64,000 nucleotides of DNA from Sulfurimonas sp. C5 (GTDB lineage Bacteria > Campylobacterota > Campylobacteria > Campylobacterales > Sulfurimonadaceae), in assembly GCF_029872055.1 (NCBI RefSeq), contig NZ_JARXNQ010000001.1, positions 434,001-498,000 of the forward strand, in the 5' to 3' direction. Numbering within the stretch: the first letter of the stretch is position 1; every line of letters begins with the position of its first letter. Both the position numbers and the translations under genes were made by a program. The notes beneath the pieces are model-generated. The model was not told the DNA's origin, ran no database searches, and saw only the letters and a list, made by a program, of their open reading frames with translations. Shown one piece after another: positions 8,924-18,289 of this stretch.

Positions 8924-11623
8924 ATGCATAAGAAGAATCAATGGCATAGTATGGACATCAATGCGGTATATGCAAGCATAGAAAGTAATGAAAAAGGTTT
9001 GAGTAGTATAGAAGCGCAATCCCGCCTGCAGCTTCATGGACTGAATAAACTTCAAGAAGAAAAAAAACAAAGTGCATTGATGCGTTTTATTCTGCAATTT
9101 CACAATGTTTTAATCTACGTACTGATTTTTGCTGCAATACTTACTTTCTTTCTCGGTCATACAACAGATTCTATTGTTATCATAAGTGTTGTACTCATCA
9201 ATGCGATCATAGGATTTATACAAGAGCATGGAGCTCAGAACGCTCTTGAATCAATACGTAAAATGCTTGCATATACTGCCGTCGTTTTTCGTGACGGGCA
9301 AAAACAAAAATGCGATAGTGAAGAACTTGTCGTTGGTGATATCATACAGCTAGAAGCTGGAGATAGAGTTTTAGCCGATATCCGAATCATAAAAGCGCAT
9401 GGCCTGAGTGCCGAAGAAGCGATTTTGACAGGAGAGTCTGATACTGTTGAAAAAACTCCTGAGAGTGTCGGTGAAAATGTAACTATCGCCGATCGAAGTT
9501 CTATGGTGTTTGCAGGGACTACAATTGCAAGTGGGATAGGCTTAGGAGTGGTTGTAGAAACTGCTAAAAAAACAGAGTTAGGGCGTATCAACAGAATGTT
9601 AAGTAGTGTACAAACACTGACAACACCATTAGTTGAACAAATGGATAGATTTGCAAAATTGCTAACGTATATCATTCTTCTTTTTTCAGTTGCAATTTTG
9701 TTGATAGGTCATTACTTGCAAAATATGCCGTTTAATGAGATCTTTATTGCTGTAGTCAGTTTGTTTGTTGCTGCTATTCCTGAAGGATTACCTGCCGTAG
9801 TTACGATAACTTTGGCTGTGGGTGTTCAAGCTATGGTGAAAAGAAATGCTATTGTTAGACATTTGCCTGCTATAGAGACTTTAGGCTCAGTTTCAGTTAT
9901 ATGTTCCGATAAGACAGGAACACTGACACAAAACAAGATGATGGTAGAAACGATTCAAAGTACAATAATGCAGTATGTTGTAAAGGGTACAGGGTATGAT
10001 CCTACAGGTGCTATCTATACGTCAGCAGGAAAAGAAGTAGATTTTAATCAAGACGATTTTATAAAGATGATGGCAAAATGTTCTGCACTTTGCAGTGATG
10101 CTAATTTATACAATGAGAATGGTCAATGGAGTATTGATGGAAGTCCTACAGAAGGCGCATTAGTAGCATTTTCTCATAAAGTGGGTTTAGATACGAGTGA
10201 GATCCGTACTAAGTATCTCAGAAGTGATTTTATCCCTTTCGACTCCAAACACAAGTTTATGGCAACTCTCAATCATTCTCATGAAGATGAATCTTTGAGT
10301 ATTATTAAAGGTGCTGCAGAGATTATTTTGTCTATGTGTCATTATCAATATATCGATGCAAACAATATAGAGATTTTAAACAAAACATTTTGGGAACAAA
10401 AAGCAAAAGATATAGCAACACAAGGGCAAAGGATTATTGCAATTGCGTATAAAAATGTACCTGCAGAAAAAACTTCTTTAAGTTTTAATGATCTCGAAAA
10501 CGGGCTTATCCTAGTAGGTTTTATAGGGATTATAGATCCACCGAGAGTTGAAGCTGTTGATGCAATTAAAGAGTGTTATAGTGCATCTATAGAAGTGAAA
10601 ATGATTACGGGTGATCATACGGTAACCGCTTCAGCTATAGGCAAAGCAATAGGTCTTAGAAATTCTGAGATTGTAATGAGTGGAAAAGATATTGAACATC
10701 TAAGTGATGAAGAGTTGCAAAAAGCAGTTCTAACGACAAATATTTTTGCACGTACGACACCAGAACATAAACTACGTTTAGTTAAAGCTTTGCAGGCAAA
10801 TAATAAAATTGTAGCAATGACTGGTGACGGCGTTAATGATACTCCTGCATTAAAAAGGTCCAATGTAGGTATTGCAATGGGGAAAAAGGGTACAGAAGCA
10901 GCGAAGGAATCAAGCGAATTTGTTTTGATGGATGATAATTTTGCTTCAATCGTTCATGCAGTACGAGAGGGTAGAAAAGTATATGACAATATTAAAAAGG
11001 TTATCGGCTGGACACTACCTACGAGTGTTTCTGAAGCATCTGTAATCATTATGGCAATACTCTTGGGGATGGCAATGCCTATTACACCTATTCAAATATT
11101 ATGGGCAAATATGATAACAGTGGTAACATTGGGAGTTGCATTGGCATTTGAAAAAGAGGATCAAAACATTATGAAAAGAAAACCACGAGCAATAGATGAA
11201 GCAATTTTGAATAGAACAGTAATATGGCAGATAGTTTATGTCACTATTTTATTTTTAATAGCTGTATTTGGAATTTATACATATTCAATCAGTAGTGGTG
11301 CACAAATTGAATATGCGCAAACACTGGCTTTTAATACACTTATTTTTATGGAGATCTTTTATTTATTTTATGTCAGAAATATGAATACACTTATCAAAAG
11401 TATCAGAGAAATTGTGGACTGTCCTGTAGTATGGACTGCTGTTACAATAGTGGTTTGTGCTCAAATTATTGTAACTTATACACCATTTTTCCAAAATATT
11501 TTTACCACAAAATCTCTTTTATTATCAGAAATTTTGTTAATTCTTTGTGTCGGTTTTGTAATGTTTTTTTTATTGGAAGTAGAGAAGTATATTCGATTAA
11601 GAGTTTTAGGTTTTACATCATAA
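8924..11623 (+). CDS. Cation-transporting P-type ATPase (P2 type)
   Basis: 899 residues. Domains in order: N-terminal cation-ATPase domain, membrane helices M1-M2, actuator domain with TGES, M3-M4 with the PEGLPAVV ion-site motif typical of SERCA/PMR1-like pumps, the phosphorylation motif CSDKTGTLTQNKM (D329), nucleotide domain, hinge TGDGVNDTPALK, and C-terminal helices. This predicts export of Ca2+, Mn2+ or a monovalent cation; the ion cannot be assigned with certainty. ATG at 8924 is preferred over the TTG 12 bases upstream, because that region carries the GGAG ribosome site. It ends inside a 13-bp hairpin shared with the convergent gene. Confidence 0.93.
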   Translation: MHKKNQWHSMDINAVYASIESNEKGLSSIEAQSRLQLHGLNKLQEEKKQSALMRFILQFHNVLIYVLIFAAILTFFLGHTTDSIVIISVVLINAIIGFIQEHGAQNALESIRKMLAYTAVVFRDGQKQKCDSEELVVGDIIQLEAGDRVLADIRIIKAHGLSAEEAILTGESDTVEKTPESVGENVTIADRSSMVFAGTTIASGIGLGVVVETAKKTELGRINRMLSSVQTLTTPLVEQMDRFAKLLTYIILLFSVAILLIGHYLQNMPFNEIFIAVVSLFVAAIPEGLPAVVTITLAVGVQAMVKRNAIVRHLPAIETLGSVSVICSDKTGTLTQNKMMVETIQSTIMQYVVKGTGYDPTGAIYTSAGKEVDFNQDDFIKMMAKCSALCSDANLYNENGQWSIDGSPTEGALVAFSHKVGLDTSEIRTKYLRSDFIPFDSKHKFMATLNHSHEDESLSIIKGAAEIILSMCHYQYIDANNIEILNKTFWEQKAKDIATQGQRIIAIAYKNVPAEKTSLSFNDLENGLILVGFIGIIDPPRVEAVDAIKECYSASIEVKMITGDHTVTASAIGKAIGLRNSEIVMSGKDIEHLSDEELQKAVLTTNIFARTTPEHKLRLVKALQANNKIVAMTGDGVNDTPALKRSNVGIAMGKKGTEAAKESSEFVLMDDNFASIVHAVREGRKVYDNIKKVIGWTLPTSVSEASVIIMAILLGMAMPITPIQILWANMITVVTLGVALAFEKEDQNIMKRKPRAIDEAILNRTVIWQIVYVTILFLIAVFGIYTYSISSGAQIEYAQTLAFNTLIFMEIFYLFYVRNMNTLIKSIREIVDCPVVWTAVTIVVCAQIIVTYTPFFQNIFTTKSLLLSEILLILCVGFVMFFLLEVEKYIRLRVLGFTS

Positions 11624-11642
11624 AAATAATTTTATGATGTAA
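11613..11642. terminator. Bidirectional hairpin containing both convergent stop codons
   Basis: A perfect 13-bp inverted repeat (arms 11613-11625 and 11630-11642, 4-base loop) with A- and T-rich arms lies across the junction. The ATPase stop codon is in the left arm and the stop of the opposing PAS-like gene is in the right arm. The T-rich arms would serve as a terminator in either direction. Confidence 0.75.
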
Positions 11643-12318
11643 TCATAGGGATATTGATAGTAACTGCAGATTTACTCATATCAAGATAAATATTATAGTT
11701 TTCGGCAACAGCTTTGAGCTCGGCTTCTTTCGCAGAATTTATTGCATCTCCTGCTATTTCTATAGAAAAGATACTATATTTTTTGCCATCAAATTTAATA
11801 TGTTCACCGACTCTATAGAAAACTTTTGTATCAACTGCTTCACTTTGTGAAAAATATGCATATATTTTATTAAGCAGCTTAATAACAGAGTTAGATTCTA
11901 AAATGATTTCAGGAATGGTAGGGTCATATGTTTTTGTAAAATTGATAGTACTGTTGATAGAGTTAGATGATATACATAGATCTAAAATAGTATAGATATT
12001 TGTAAGCTGACCGTCTGGTTTTTTTGCATCAAGCTTGAATGATGGTGCCTGATAAAGTTTAATACCTATTTGCTCTTCATCTTCATATCCTACCGTGATA
12101 CCAAAAAACTTATATCTACCGTATTCAAGTTGTACAAATGTTGTTTTAAAACCGAAACTGATACTTGCATATGTCTTTGCAAGTTCAAAAAGTTCATTTG
12201 GATTTGCAATCCCTAAAAGGAATTGCGCTTCTGCATTTAGCGAAATGATTTTTCCATTTTCATTAAACACAATAAAAGGGTTGTAATCGTATTCGATCCA
12301 ACTTTGCTCAAATGTCAT
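11632..12318 (-). CDS. PAS-like sensory protein downstream of rpoD
   Basis: 228 residues, soluble. The N-terminal 40 residues (YDYNPFIVFNENGKIISLN and following) look like the first strands of a PAS domain, as in the input region of sensor kinases, but no histidine kinase or output domain follows. The rest is not recognised. It begins 6 bases after the rpoD stop and is probably co-transcribed with it. The stop lies inside the terminator hairpin shared with the P-type ATPase. A signal-sensing role is inferred from fold resemblance only. Confidence 0.6.
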   Translation of the reverse strand: MTFEQSWIEYDYNPFIVFNENGKIISLNAEAQFLLGIANPNELFELAKTYASISFGFKTTFVQLEYGRYKFFGITVGYEDEEQIGIKLYQAPSFKLDAKKPDGQLTNIYTILDLCISSNSINSTINFTKTYDPTIPEIILESNSVIKLLNKIYAYFSQSEAVDTKVFYRVGEHIKFDGKKYSIFSIEIAGDAINSAKEAELKAVAENYNIYLDMSKSAVTINIPMITS

Positions 12319-12324
12319 TAGTGT

Positions 12325-14190
12325 TTACTCTTCTATATAGTTTTTCAGTCTACGACCAACTTTAGGGTGTTTTAGTTTCTTGATCGCACTTGATTCAATT
12401 TGACGAACTCTTTCACGAGTTACATTTAACTCTTTACCAATCTCTTCTAGTGTTCTGTCACTCTCATCATCCATGATACCGAAACGAAGTTTGATAACAG
12501 CTTTCTCACGTTCATTAAGTTGTTCAAGTACTTGTTCGATCTGAATTTTAAGGTCATCTTTTAAGATTGCTTCAGAAGGTGAAAGGGAAGTTTTATCTTC
12601 AATAAAGTCACCAAAACGTCCATCCTCTTCACTTCCGATAGGAGCTTCAAGAGAAATAGGTTCTTTTGTAATCTTAATAACATTTTTAACTTTCTCTACT
12701 GAAAGACCAACCTCTGCTGCAATTGTCTCAACATCTGGCTCTTTTCCATGTTCTTGAAGGTGCTTACGCATAATTTTATTGATACGGTTAATTGTCTCAA
12801 TCATATGGATAGGGATACGGATCGTTCTTGCTTGATCAGCGATTGCACGTGAAATAGCTTGACGGATCCACCATGTAGCATATGTTGAAAACTTGTAACC
12901 TTTTTGGTATTCGAACTTATCAACGGCTTTCATAAGTCCTATATTTCCCTCTTGAATTAAGTCAAGGAATGGTAAACCTCTGTTTGTATAACGTTTAGCA
13001 ATAGATACAACAAGACGAAGGTTTGATTTTGCCATTTTTGTTTTTGCTTTTTCAGAAATATTTTTACCACGTTTGATTTGTTCTAAAATATCTGAAAGTT
13101 TTTCAGGTTCCATATCGAAACTATTTTTACTTGCTTCTTTTGTTTGAACAAGTTTTTTAATCTCCATATATGTTGAAACCATTGTCGCTTCAGGAACCAT
13201 ATTTACAATATCTTCTTTGCTAAGATCTTGAATCTTATCTACTAATACCTTATGGTTTGCTCTTAGAGTTGCGTTAAATAATGGAAGTTTGTACTCAAGA
13301 CGTTTTAATTCTTTATCGTACCCTTCATCAGATTTTAAAGCAGTTTCCATAGCTTTTACTAGCTCATTGATAAGTTTCGAAGTTGGACCAAGATCTAATA
13401 GTTTCTCTTTTAAAACTGCTTTTTTGAATGTAACTGAAAGTTGGTAAAATACTATATCTTCCGTTAAGTCTCCATCTAAATCTTCAGGAGCTTTTTCCGT
13501 AAGTTTTACCCACTCTTTTTTAGCTTTTTCAAGTGCTTTAAAGCTTGTTGTGACTTTTTCGACACGAGACTTGTCTTTTGCAGACAATGTCTTTTCTTCT
13601 ACATTGTCGTTATCTTCATTATCGTTATCGTCATCATTGTCGTTATCGTTATCGTCATTATCGTCCTCAAAGCTTTTAAATAGCTCTTTAACACGACGTT
13701 CACGGTTAATAAGCGGTTCTTTATAGTCTAAAATGAAATTAATAAGATATGGAACTGAACAGATCGCATCAATAATGATACTTTCACCTTTTTCAATTTG
13801 TTTAGATATATCTATCTCTTCCTCTTTAGTAAGTAGAGGGATTTGTCCCATTTCACGTAAGTACATACGTACAGGAGAATCTGAACGAGACCATTCAAGA
13901 AGTTCGTGTTCTTTTAAGATGTCAAATTCATCGTTGTCGCTGTCTTCGATCATTTTACGTTGAGCTTCTCTACGAGCCTCTGCTTCTTGATCGTTTAGTT
14001 TTTTTGCATGTTCACTTGATGTGTAGATACATTTATTGTGCTTTTGTAAAAGCTTATAAATGTTTTTTGCTTGAGCACCAGTAGGCTGTTTATCATAAAA
14101 ATCAATGATTGATTCATATGTAATACATTCTTTAGACTTATGCTCTTCAAAAAAGTTTTCTAGTGCTTGATTGAGTTCTTTTGCCGTCAT
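12325..14190 (-). CDS. rpoD: Primary RNA polymerase sigma factor (sigma-70)
   Basis: 621 residues from the chosen ATG. It holds region 1.1 (N-terminal), region 1.2 ([12 protein letters not shown]), a long non-conserved region with a low-complexity Asp/Asn tract, region 2 ([32 protein letters not shown]), region 3, and region 4 with the helix-turn-helix [20 protein letters not shown]. An upstream in-frame extension to 14325 is rejected because a TATAAT box for this gene is at 14239-14244, within that extension, and the flagellar sigma-54 promoter is also there; 14190 gives the usual family length of about 620. Confidence 0.96.
   Translation of the reverse strand: MTAKELNQALENFFEEHKSKECITYESIIDFYDKQPTGAQAKNIYKLLQKHNKCIYTSSEHAKKLNDQEAEARREAQRKMIEDSDNDEFDILKEHELLEWSRSDSPVRMYLREMGQIPLLTKEEEIDISKQIEKGESIIIDAICSVPYLINFILDYKEPLINRERRVKELFKSFEDDNDDNDNDNDDDNDNEDNDNVEEKTLSAKDKSRVEKVTTSFKALEKAKKEWVKLTEKAPEDLDGDLTEDIVFYQLSVTFKKAVLKEKLLDLGPTSKLINELVKAMETALKSDEGYDKELKRLEYKLPLFNATLRANHKVLVDKIQDLSKEDIVNMVPEATMVSTYMEIKKLVQTKEASKNSFDMEPEKLSDILEQIKRGKNISEKAKTKMAKSNLRLVVSIAKRYTNRGLPFLDLIQEGNIGLMKAVDKFEYQKGYKFSTYATWWIRQAISRAIADQARTIRIPIHMIETINRINKIMRKHLQEHGKEPDVETIAAEVGLSVEKVKNVIKITKEPISLEAPIGSEEDGRFGDFIEDKTSLSPSEAILKDDLKIQIEQVLEQLNEREKAVIKLRFGIMDDESDRTLEEIGKELNVTRERVRQIESSAIKKLKHPKVGRRLKNYIEE
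13601..13668 (-). repeat. Asp/Asn-coding simple-sequence tract inside rpoD
   Basis: About 68 bases made almost entirely of interspersed GTTATC-, GTCATC- and GTTGTC-like units (plus strand). On the minus strand they encode an Asp/Asn/Glu tract of about 23 residues in the non-conserved region between sigma regions 1.2 and 2. The trinucleotide periodicity keeps the frame if the tract expands or contracts by slippage. Confidence 0.8.
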
Positions 14191-14238
14191 TTCGGAGTAT
14201 TCTCCATATCTTTGTAGTTTAAGGATTTTAAAAGGTGG

Positions 14239-14244
14239 ATTATA
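14239..14244 (-). promoter_or_regulatory. rpoD -10 box
   Basis: TATAAT on the minus strand. Transcription would begin near 14232, about 42 bases before the ATG at 14190. A GGAG site lies 11 bases before that ATG, longer than usual spacing. Confidence 0.6.
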
Positions 14245-14301
14245 CCGAAATTTCTTTAAAGTAATCTTTTCCCAAGATAATGAAAAGTTATCAATAAAAT
14301 T

Positions 14302-14319
14302 TTGGAACACTCTTTGCTT
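14302..14319 (+). promoter_or_regulatory. Sigma-54 promoter of flagellar rod operon
   Basis: TTGGAAC, five bases, then TTGCTT. The GG and GC dinucleotides are 12 bases apart, as required for the -24/-12 elements. This matches the sigma-54 consensus known for Campylobacter middle flagellar genes. The expected start is near 14328, about 30 bases before the flgG2-like gene. Confidence 0.85.
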
Positions 14320-14358
14320 TTTCAAGAAAACTAATTAGAAAAATCAAGAGGAAAGTGG

Positions 14359-15180
14359 ATGCAAACAGGGTACTACAGTTCTGCTGCAGGGATGGTGACA
14401 CAGTTTAACAGACTTGATACTATTGCAAATAACCTGGCAAATGTAAATACGGCAGGTTATAAAGAAGATAATGTCATAGTAGGTGATTTTCTCCGTATGT
14501 TAAAAGAAGCAAGAGATGACTTGCCAAATGCTAACCAAACAAAAGAGGGTGCAGCATTTTTAAACAGAACGCTAACAAAATCTCCACAGGTAGTAGATAG
14601 CTTTACAGACTTTTCTGTCGGTGATCTTACAAAAACATCAAACACTCTTGATTTTGCACTTTCTAAAGATGATCTCTTTTTTGCCGTAAGAACACCTCAG
14701 GGGATTAGACTTACGCGTGACGGCTCTTTTACTTTAAATCCTGAAGGTAAACTAGTTAATAAACAAGGTTATGAAGTTTTGGGTGAAGATTATAAAACTT
14801 CAAATGCCGGTATAACTTTTGCTCAAGATGATGCAGTAATTACAGCTGATAAAAACGGACAGATATCTACAAATGTGCCAGGCAGCTTCAATATGGTTGT
14901 AAAAACAAAACTTTTGGTAGTGCAGCCTGATAATCTTCGTGAATTGAAAAAAGATGGTGATAATTTATATCGTCTTGAGAATGAAGAGAGTTTTAATGTT
15001 GTAAAAAACAGTGGTGCTGTTTCGCAAGGTTTTATTGAAAAAAGTAATGTGAATGCTGTAAAAATGATGACACAGCTTATTGAGGCAAACAGACTTATCG
15101 GAATGTATCAAAAAGCGATGGATACACAAATGAACGATATGAATACTGAAGCAATTCAAAAACTTGCAAAAAAAGCTTAA
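14359..15180 (+). CDS. flgG2: Flagellar rod protein, FlgG2/FlgF-like
   Basis: 273 residues. The N-terminus carries the rod/hook signature SAAGMVTQFNRLDTIANNLANVNTAGYK, the middle contains the LTRDGSFTLNPEGKLVNKQGYEVLG fold of FlgF/FlgG proteins, and the C-terminus ends in the amphipathic D0 helix (NAVKMMTQLIEANRLIGMYQ). In Campylobacter this position, directly before flgG, is occupied by flgG2, a proximal-rod component. It is preceded by AGGAAAG and driven by the sigma-54 promoter at 14302-14319. Confidence 0.88.
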   Translation: MQTGYYSSAAGMVTQFNRLDTIANNLANVNTAGYKEDNVIVGDFLRMLKEARDDLPNANQTKEGAAFLNRTLTKSPQVVDSFTDFSVGDLTKTSNTLDFALSKDDLFFAVRTPQGIRLTRDGSFTLNPEGKLVNKQGYEVLGEDYKTSNAGITFAQDDAVITADKNGQISTNVPGSFNMVVKTKLLVVQPDNLRELKKDGDNLYRLENEESFNVVKNSGAVSQGFIEKSNVNAVKMMTQLIEANRLIGMYQKAMDTQMNDMNTEAIQKLAKKA

Positions 15181-15203
15181 TTTAGGGTAGGGAGAACAAA
15201 ACT

Positions 15204-15992
15204 ATGATGCAATCATTATACACAGCTTCAACAGGTATGTTGGGGATGCAACTTCAAATTGATACGACGGCAAATAATATTGCCAACGTAAATACGATCG
15301 GATTTAAAAAATCTCGTGCGGAATTTGCTGATCTTATGTACCATACTATGGAATATGCAGGAACGGCTACAAGTGATACGACACAAAGTCCGACAGGGAT
15401 TGAAGTGGGACTCGGTGTGCGTTCAACTGCTATCAATAAAATTTTTACAGAGGGTTCACTTAAACAAACTGACAACCCTTTAGATATTTCTATTACCGGA
15501 AACGGATTTTTTAAATTAGAACTTCCAGACGGTACGGAAGTATATACAAGAAACGGTGCTTTTAAACGTGACCAAAACGGAACGGTCGTAAACTCTGACG
15601 GATATGCGCTTGTACCACAGATTGTTATTCCTGAAGATGCAACGAATATCAGTATTGGTACTGACGGAACTGTGAGTGTTGTTCAAGCTGGTCAAACACA
15701 GGCAACTGTAATTGGTCAGATAAATACAACTGCTTTTATTAATCCTGCGGGACTTCACTCAATGGGAGACAACCTTTTTATGGAAACTGATGCTTCAGGC
15801 CAACCGGTTGACGGTACTCCTGGTCAAAACGGTTTAGGTGTAATCCGTCAAGGTTTTGTTGAATTGAGTAATGTGGAACTAGTAGTTGAATTAACTGACT
15901 TAATTACAGGTCAAAGAGCATACGATGCAAACTCAAAAATCATCACAACTAGTGATGAAATGTTGCAAACTGTAAATAATTTAAAACGTTAA
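15204..15992 (+). CDS. flgG: Distal rod protein FlgG
   Basis: 262 residues, standard FlgG length. It begins MMQSLYTASTGMLGMQ, has the D0 signature TTANNIANVNTIGFKKSRAEF, a central LDISITGNGFF domain typical of FlgG, and a C-terminal helix SNVELVVELTDLITGQRAY. It forms the distal rod of the flagellar basal body. It lies 23 bases after flgG2 with an AGGGAG ribosome site and is followed by a 10-bp stem-loop. Confidence 0.95.
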   Translation: MMQSLYTASTGMLGMQLQIDTTANNIANVNTIGFKKSRAEFADLMYHTMEYAGTATSDTTQSPTGIEVGLGVRSTAINKIFTEGSLKQTDNPLDISITGNGFFKLELPDGTEVYTRNGAFKRDQNGTVVNSDGYALVPQIVIPEDATNISIGTDGTVSVVQAGQTQATVIGQINTTAFINPAGLHSMGDNLFMETDASGQPVDGTPGQNGLGVIRQGFVELSNVELVVELTDLITGQRAYDANSKIITTSDEMLQTVNNLKR

Positions 15993-16006
15993 TAATTCCC
16001 TAAAAT

Positions 16007-16034
16007 AGCATTGATACTTTTTAATATCAATGCT
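16007..16034 (+). terminator. Stem-loop after flgG
   Basis: A perfect 10-bp stem (arms 16007-16016 and 16025-16034) with an 8-base T-rich loop lies 15 bases after the flgG stop. No T-run follows the stem, so it may stabilise the 3' end of the message rather than act as a classical intrinsic terminator. Confidence 0.5.
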
Positions 16035-16086
16035 CCCTGCCTAAATTTAATACGAAAATTTAAAGAACAAACAATCACATTTTCGG

Positions 16087-16092
16087 TATAAT
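16087..16092 (+). promoter_or_regulatory. leuD -10 box
   Basis: TATAAT, 35 bases before the leuD ATG; an AGGAA ribosome site follows at about 16116-16120. It probably drives leuD, leuB and the small genes downstream. Confidence 0.6.
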
Positions 16093-16127
16093 CGCGAAAT
16101 TATTTAATCAAAATAGTAGGAATTTAT

Positions 16128-16634
16128 ATGCAAAAAGCAAACATAAATGGAAAAGTTTGGAGATTTGGTAAAGATATCGATACAGATTTAATTATTGCTG
16201 CCCGTTATCTTAATACTTCAGATCCAAAAGAACTTGCAAAACATGTTATGGAAGATGCAGATCCAGAATTTGTAAATAAAATGAGTGTAGGTGATGTAAT
16301 AGTTGCTGATGAAAACTTTGGTTGTGGAAGTTCACGTGAACACGCTCCAATAGCTTTAAAAGCAGCTGGTGTTGCCGCAGTTGTTGCTCCGACATTCGCA
16401 AGAATTTTTTATCGTAATGCTTTTAATATGGGTCTTCCTATATTTGAATTACCAGAAGCAAGTGAAATCAACGAAGGTGATAAAATCTCTATCGATATGG
16501 ATAACGGTACAATCACAAACGAAACTACAAATAAAACATACAACTTTACTCCAATTCCACCGTTTATGCAGGAATTAATTGATGCAGGTGGGCTTATGAG
16601 TTTTGCTAAAAAAGAGATCGAGGAAGGAAAATAA
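16128..16634 (+). CDS. leuD: 3-isopropylmalate dehydratase small subunit
   Basis: 168 residues, the size of the short LeuD type found in Campylobacterota and archaea. The swivelling domain pattern [20 protein letters not shown] and the substrate-specifying loop with [12 protein letters not shown] are intact. With LeuC, which is not in the window, it isomerises 2- to 3-isopropylmalate in leucine synthesis. The stop codon overlaps the leuB start by one base. Confidence 0.95.
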   Translation: MQKANINGKVWRFGKDIDTDLIIAARYLNTSDPKELAKHVMEDADPEFVNKMSVGDVIVADENFGCGSSREHAPIALKAAGVAAVVAPTFARIFYRNAFNMGLPIFELPEASEINEGDKISIDMDNGTITNETTNKTYNFTPIPPFMQELIDAGGLMSFAKKEIEEGK

Positions 16635-17701
16635 TGAAAACTTACAAAATTGCACTAATTAAAGGTGACGGAATCGGACCTGAAATCGTTGATGAGGCGG
16701 TTAAAGTTTTAGATGCTGTTGCTTCATGTTCAGGTTTCAGTCTTACTTACGATGAACTTTTAATGGGTGGTATCGCTTACGATATTACAGGTGATCCATT
16801 GCCACAAGAGACTATTAACGGTGCATTAAACTCTGATGCTGTACTTTTTGGTGCTATCGGTGGTGAAAAATGGGATACTCTTCCTCGTGAAAAGAGACCA
16901 GAGAGCGGACTGCTACGTTTTAGAAAAGAGTTAGGCGTGTATGCTAACCTTCGCCCGGCAGTTGTATATGACGAACTTGCAAACGCATCTTCACTTAAAC
17001 CAGAGATCGTAAAAGGTGTTGATCTTATGGTTGTTCGTGAGCTAATCGGCGGTATCTACTTTGGTGAGCCTAAAGGGCGTGACGAGAATAAGGGATGGAA
17101 TACTATGGTTTATACAAAAGATGAGATCGTACGTATTGCACACCAAGCGTTTAAAATTGCTATGAACAGAAACAAAAGAGTTTGTTCAATTGATAAAGCA
17201 AACGTACTTGATGTTTCTCAATTATGGCGTGAAACTGTAGAAGAAGTAGCTAAAGAGTACCCAGAAGTAGAACTTTCACATATGTATGTAGATAATGCAG
17301 CTATGCAGCTTATCCGTGATCCTAAACAATTTGACGTAATGCTTACGGGAAATATTTTTGGAGATATTTTATCTGATGAAGCAAGTATGCTTTCTGGTTC
17401 TATCGGTCTTTTACCTTCAGCTTCTGTTGGTGCAAAAATCGGTGTATATGAGCCAATTCACGGTTCAGCTCCAGATATTGCAGGTCAAGGAATAGCAAAT
17501 CCGATTGCTACAATCTCTTCAGCGTCTATGATGTTAAGATTTGCTCTTGGTGAAAATGACGCTGCAGATAAAATTGATGCCGCTATTAAACGTGCTCTTA
17601 GCGAAGGATATAGAACAGGAGACCTTGCTCAATTTGATGCAAAAGAGGTTTGCTCAACTTCAGAGATGGGTTCTATTATCGCTAACTATATAGTAAAGTA
17701 A
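16634..17701 (+). CDS. leuB: 3-isopropylmalate dehydrogenase
   Basis: 355 residues. It has the NAD-binding entry [15 protein letters not shown], the signature [25 protein letters not shown], and the catalytic Tyr/Lys region ([19 protein letters not shown]). It oxidatively decarboxylates 3-isopropylmalate in leucine synthesis. It overlaps leuD by one base, and the next small gene starts 7 bases after it. Confidence 0.96.
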   Translation: MKTYKIALIKGDGIGPEIVDEAVKVLDAVASCSGFSLTYDELLMGGIAYDITGDPLPQETINGALNSDAVLFGAIGGEKWDTLPREKRPESGLLRFRKELGVYANLRPAVVYDELANASSLKPEIVKGVDLMVVRELIGGIYFGEPKGRDENKGWNTMVYTKDEIVRIAHQAFKIAMNRNKRVCSIDKANVLDVSQLWRETVEEVAKEYPEVELSHMYVDNAAMQLIRDPKQFDVMLTGNIFGDILSDEASMLSGSIGLLPSASVGAKIGVYEPIHGSAPDIAGQGIANPIATISSASMMLRFALGENDAADKIDAAIKRALSEGYRTGDLAQFDAKEVCSTSEMGSIIANYIVK

Positions 17702-17708
17702 ATAGTAA

Positions 17709-17957
17709 ATGCAGACATTAACTTTAGCAAACATCTATGAATTACAGGGTTTAAAAGAGGAAGCTTTGGAGATCTATAAAGAGATCTTAAAAAAAGATCC
17801 TTCTAACTCTGAAGCAAAAATTGCTATAAGAAGATTGTCTGGAGTTAGAAAAAAATTTTTAAAAGTAAATACTCAAATGAAAGAGTTTTTCATTAAGATG
17901 GATACTGAAGTTGAGTTCAAAGAGTTTGAAAGGTGGTTATTAAAAGCATGGAATTAA
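17709..17957 (+). CDS. Small TPR-like protein
   Basis: 82 residues. The N-terminal segment TLANIYELQGLKEEALEIYKEILKKDPSNSEAKIAIRRL is a single tetratricopeptide-type helix pair; the rest is a charged helix. It lies between leuB and the CiaD-like gene, the same place as a small TPR-like gene in Campylobacter jejuni. Its end overlaps the next start by 10 bases. It may be a small adaptor, but no partner is known. Confidence 0.65.
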   Translation: MQTLTLANIYELQGLKEEALEIYKEILKKDPSNSEAKIAIRRLSGVRKKFLKVNTQMKEFFIKMDTEVEFKEFERWLLKAWN

Positions 17958-18289
17958 AAGATATGATACTCTCAACTTTAGAAGAGATTGAAGAGGAATT
18001 GCCACCTGTAGATATGAAGCAAGAAGAAAATGCTCATAAAACTTTTGAACCTGTCGAGAATTCGACAAAAGAATCAAATGATATTCCTTCTATGACAAAA
18101 AGTTCAGTAGATAATGAACTGTTCTTTTTAAAATCTATCAGAGAAAGATTATTAGTGCTTTTTGAAGGTTTTCAAGCACCTAATAATTCTAATATAGAAG
18201 CAAAAATAGATATGACTCTTAACTTTTTAGAATATACTCTTGCAACGATTGATGAGAGAGTTAAAGTGTTAGAAAAGGATAAAATATAA
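17948..18289 (+). CDS. CiaD-like small acidic protein
   Basis: 113 residues from the ATG at 17948, chosen because GGTGG precedes it and it couples to the previous stop. The acidic N-terminal half is disordered-looking. The C-terminal half, ELFFLKSIRERLLVLFEGFQ then a long helix, resembles the domain shared by Campylobacter CiaD, and the gene sits between leuB and purU, close to the Campylobacter arrangement. CiaD there is a secreted effector; in a free-living relative the ancestral function is unknown. The homology is judged by eye. Confidence 0.55.
   Translation: MELKDMILSTLEEIEEELPPVDMKQEENAHKTFEPVENSTKESNDIPSMTKSSVDNELFFLKSIRERLLVLFEGFQAPNNSNIEAKIDMTLNFLEYTLATIDERVKVLEKDKI

Noticed and set aside
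9235-9675. 146-residue frame opposite the P-type ATPase
   Set aside because: Antisense shadow; Ser/Thr-rich composition typical of complement of a coding region.
14191-14325. 45-residue N-terminal extension of RpoD
   Set aside because: It would start upstream of the rpoD -10 box and run through the sigma-54 promoter of the flagellar operon; 621 residues is the family length.
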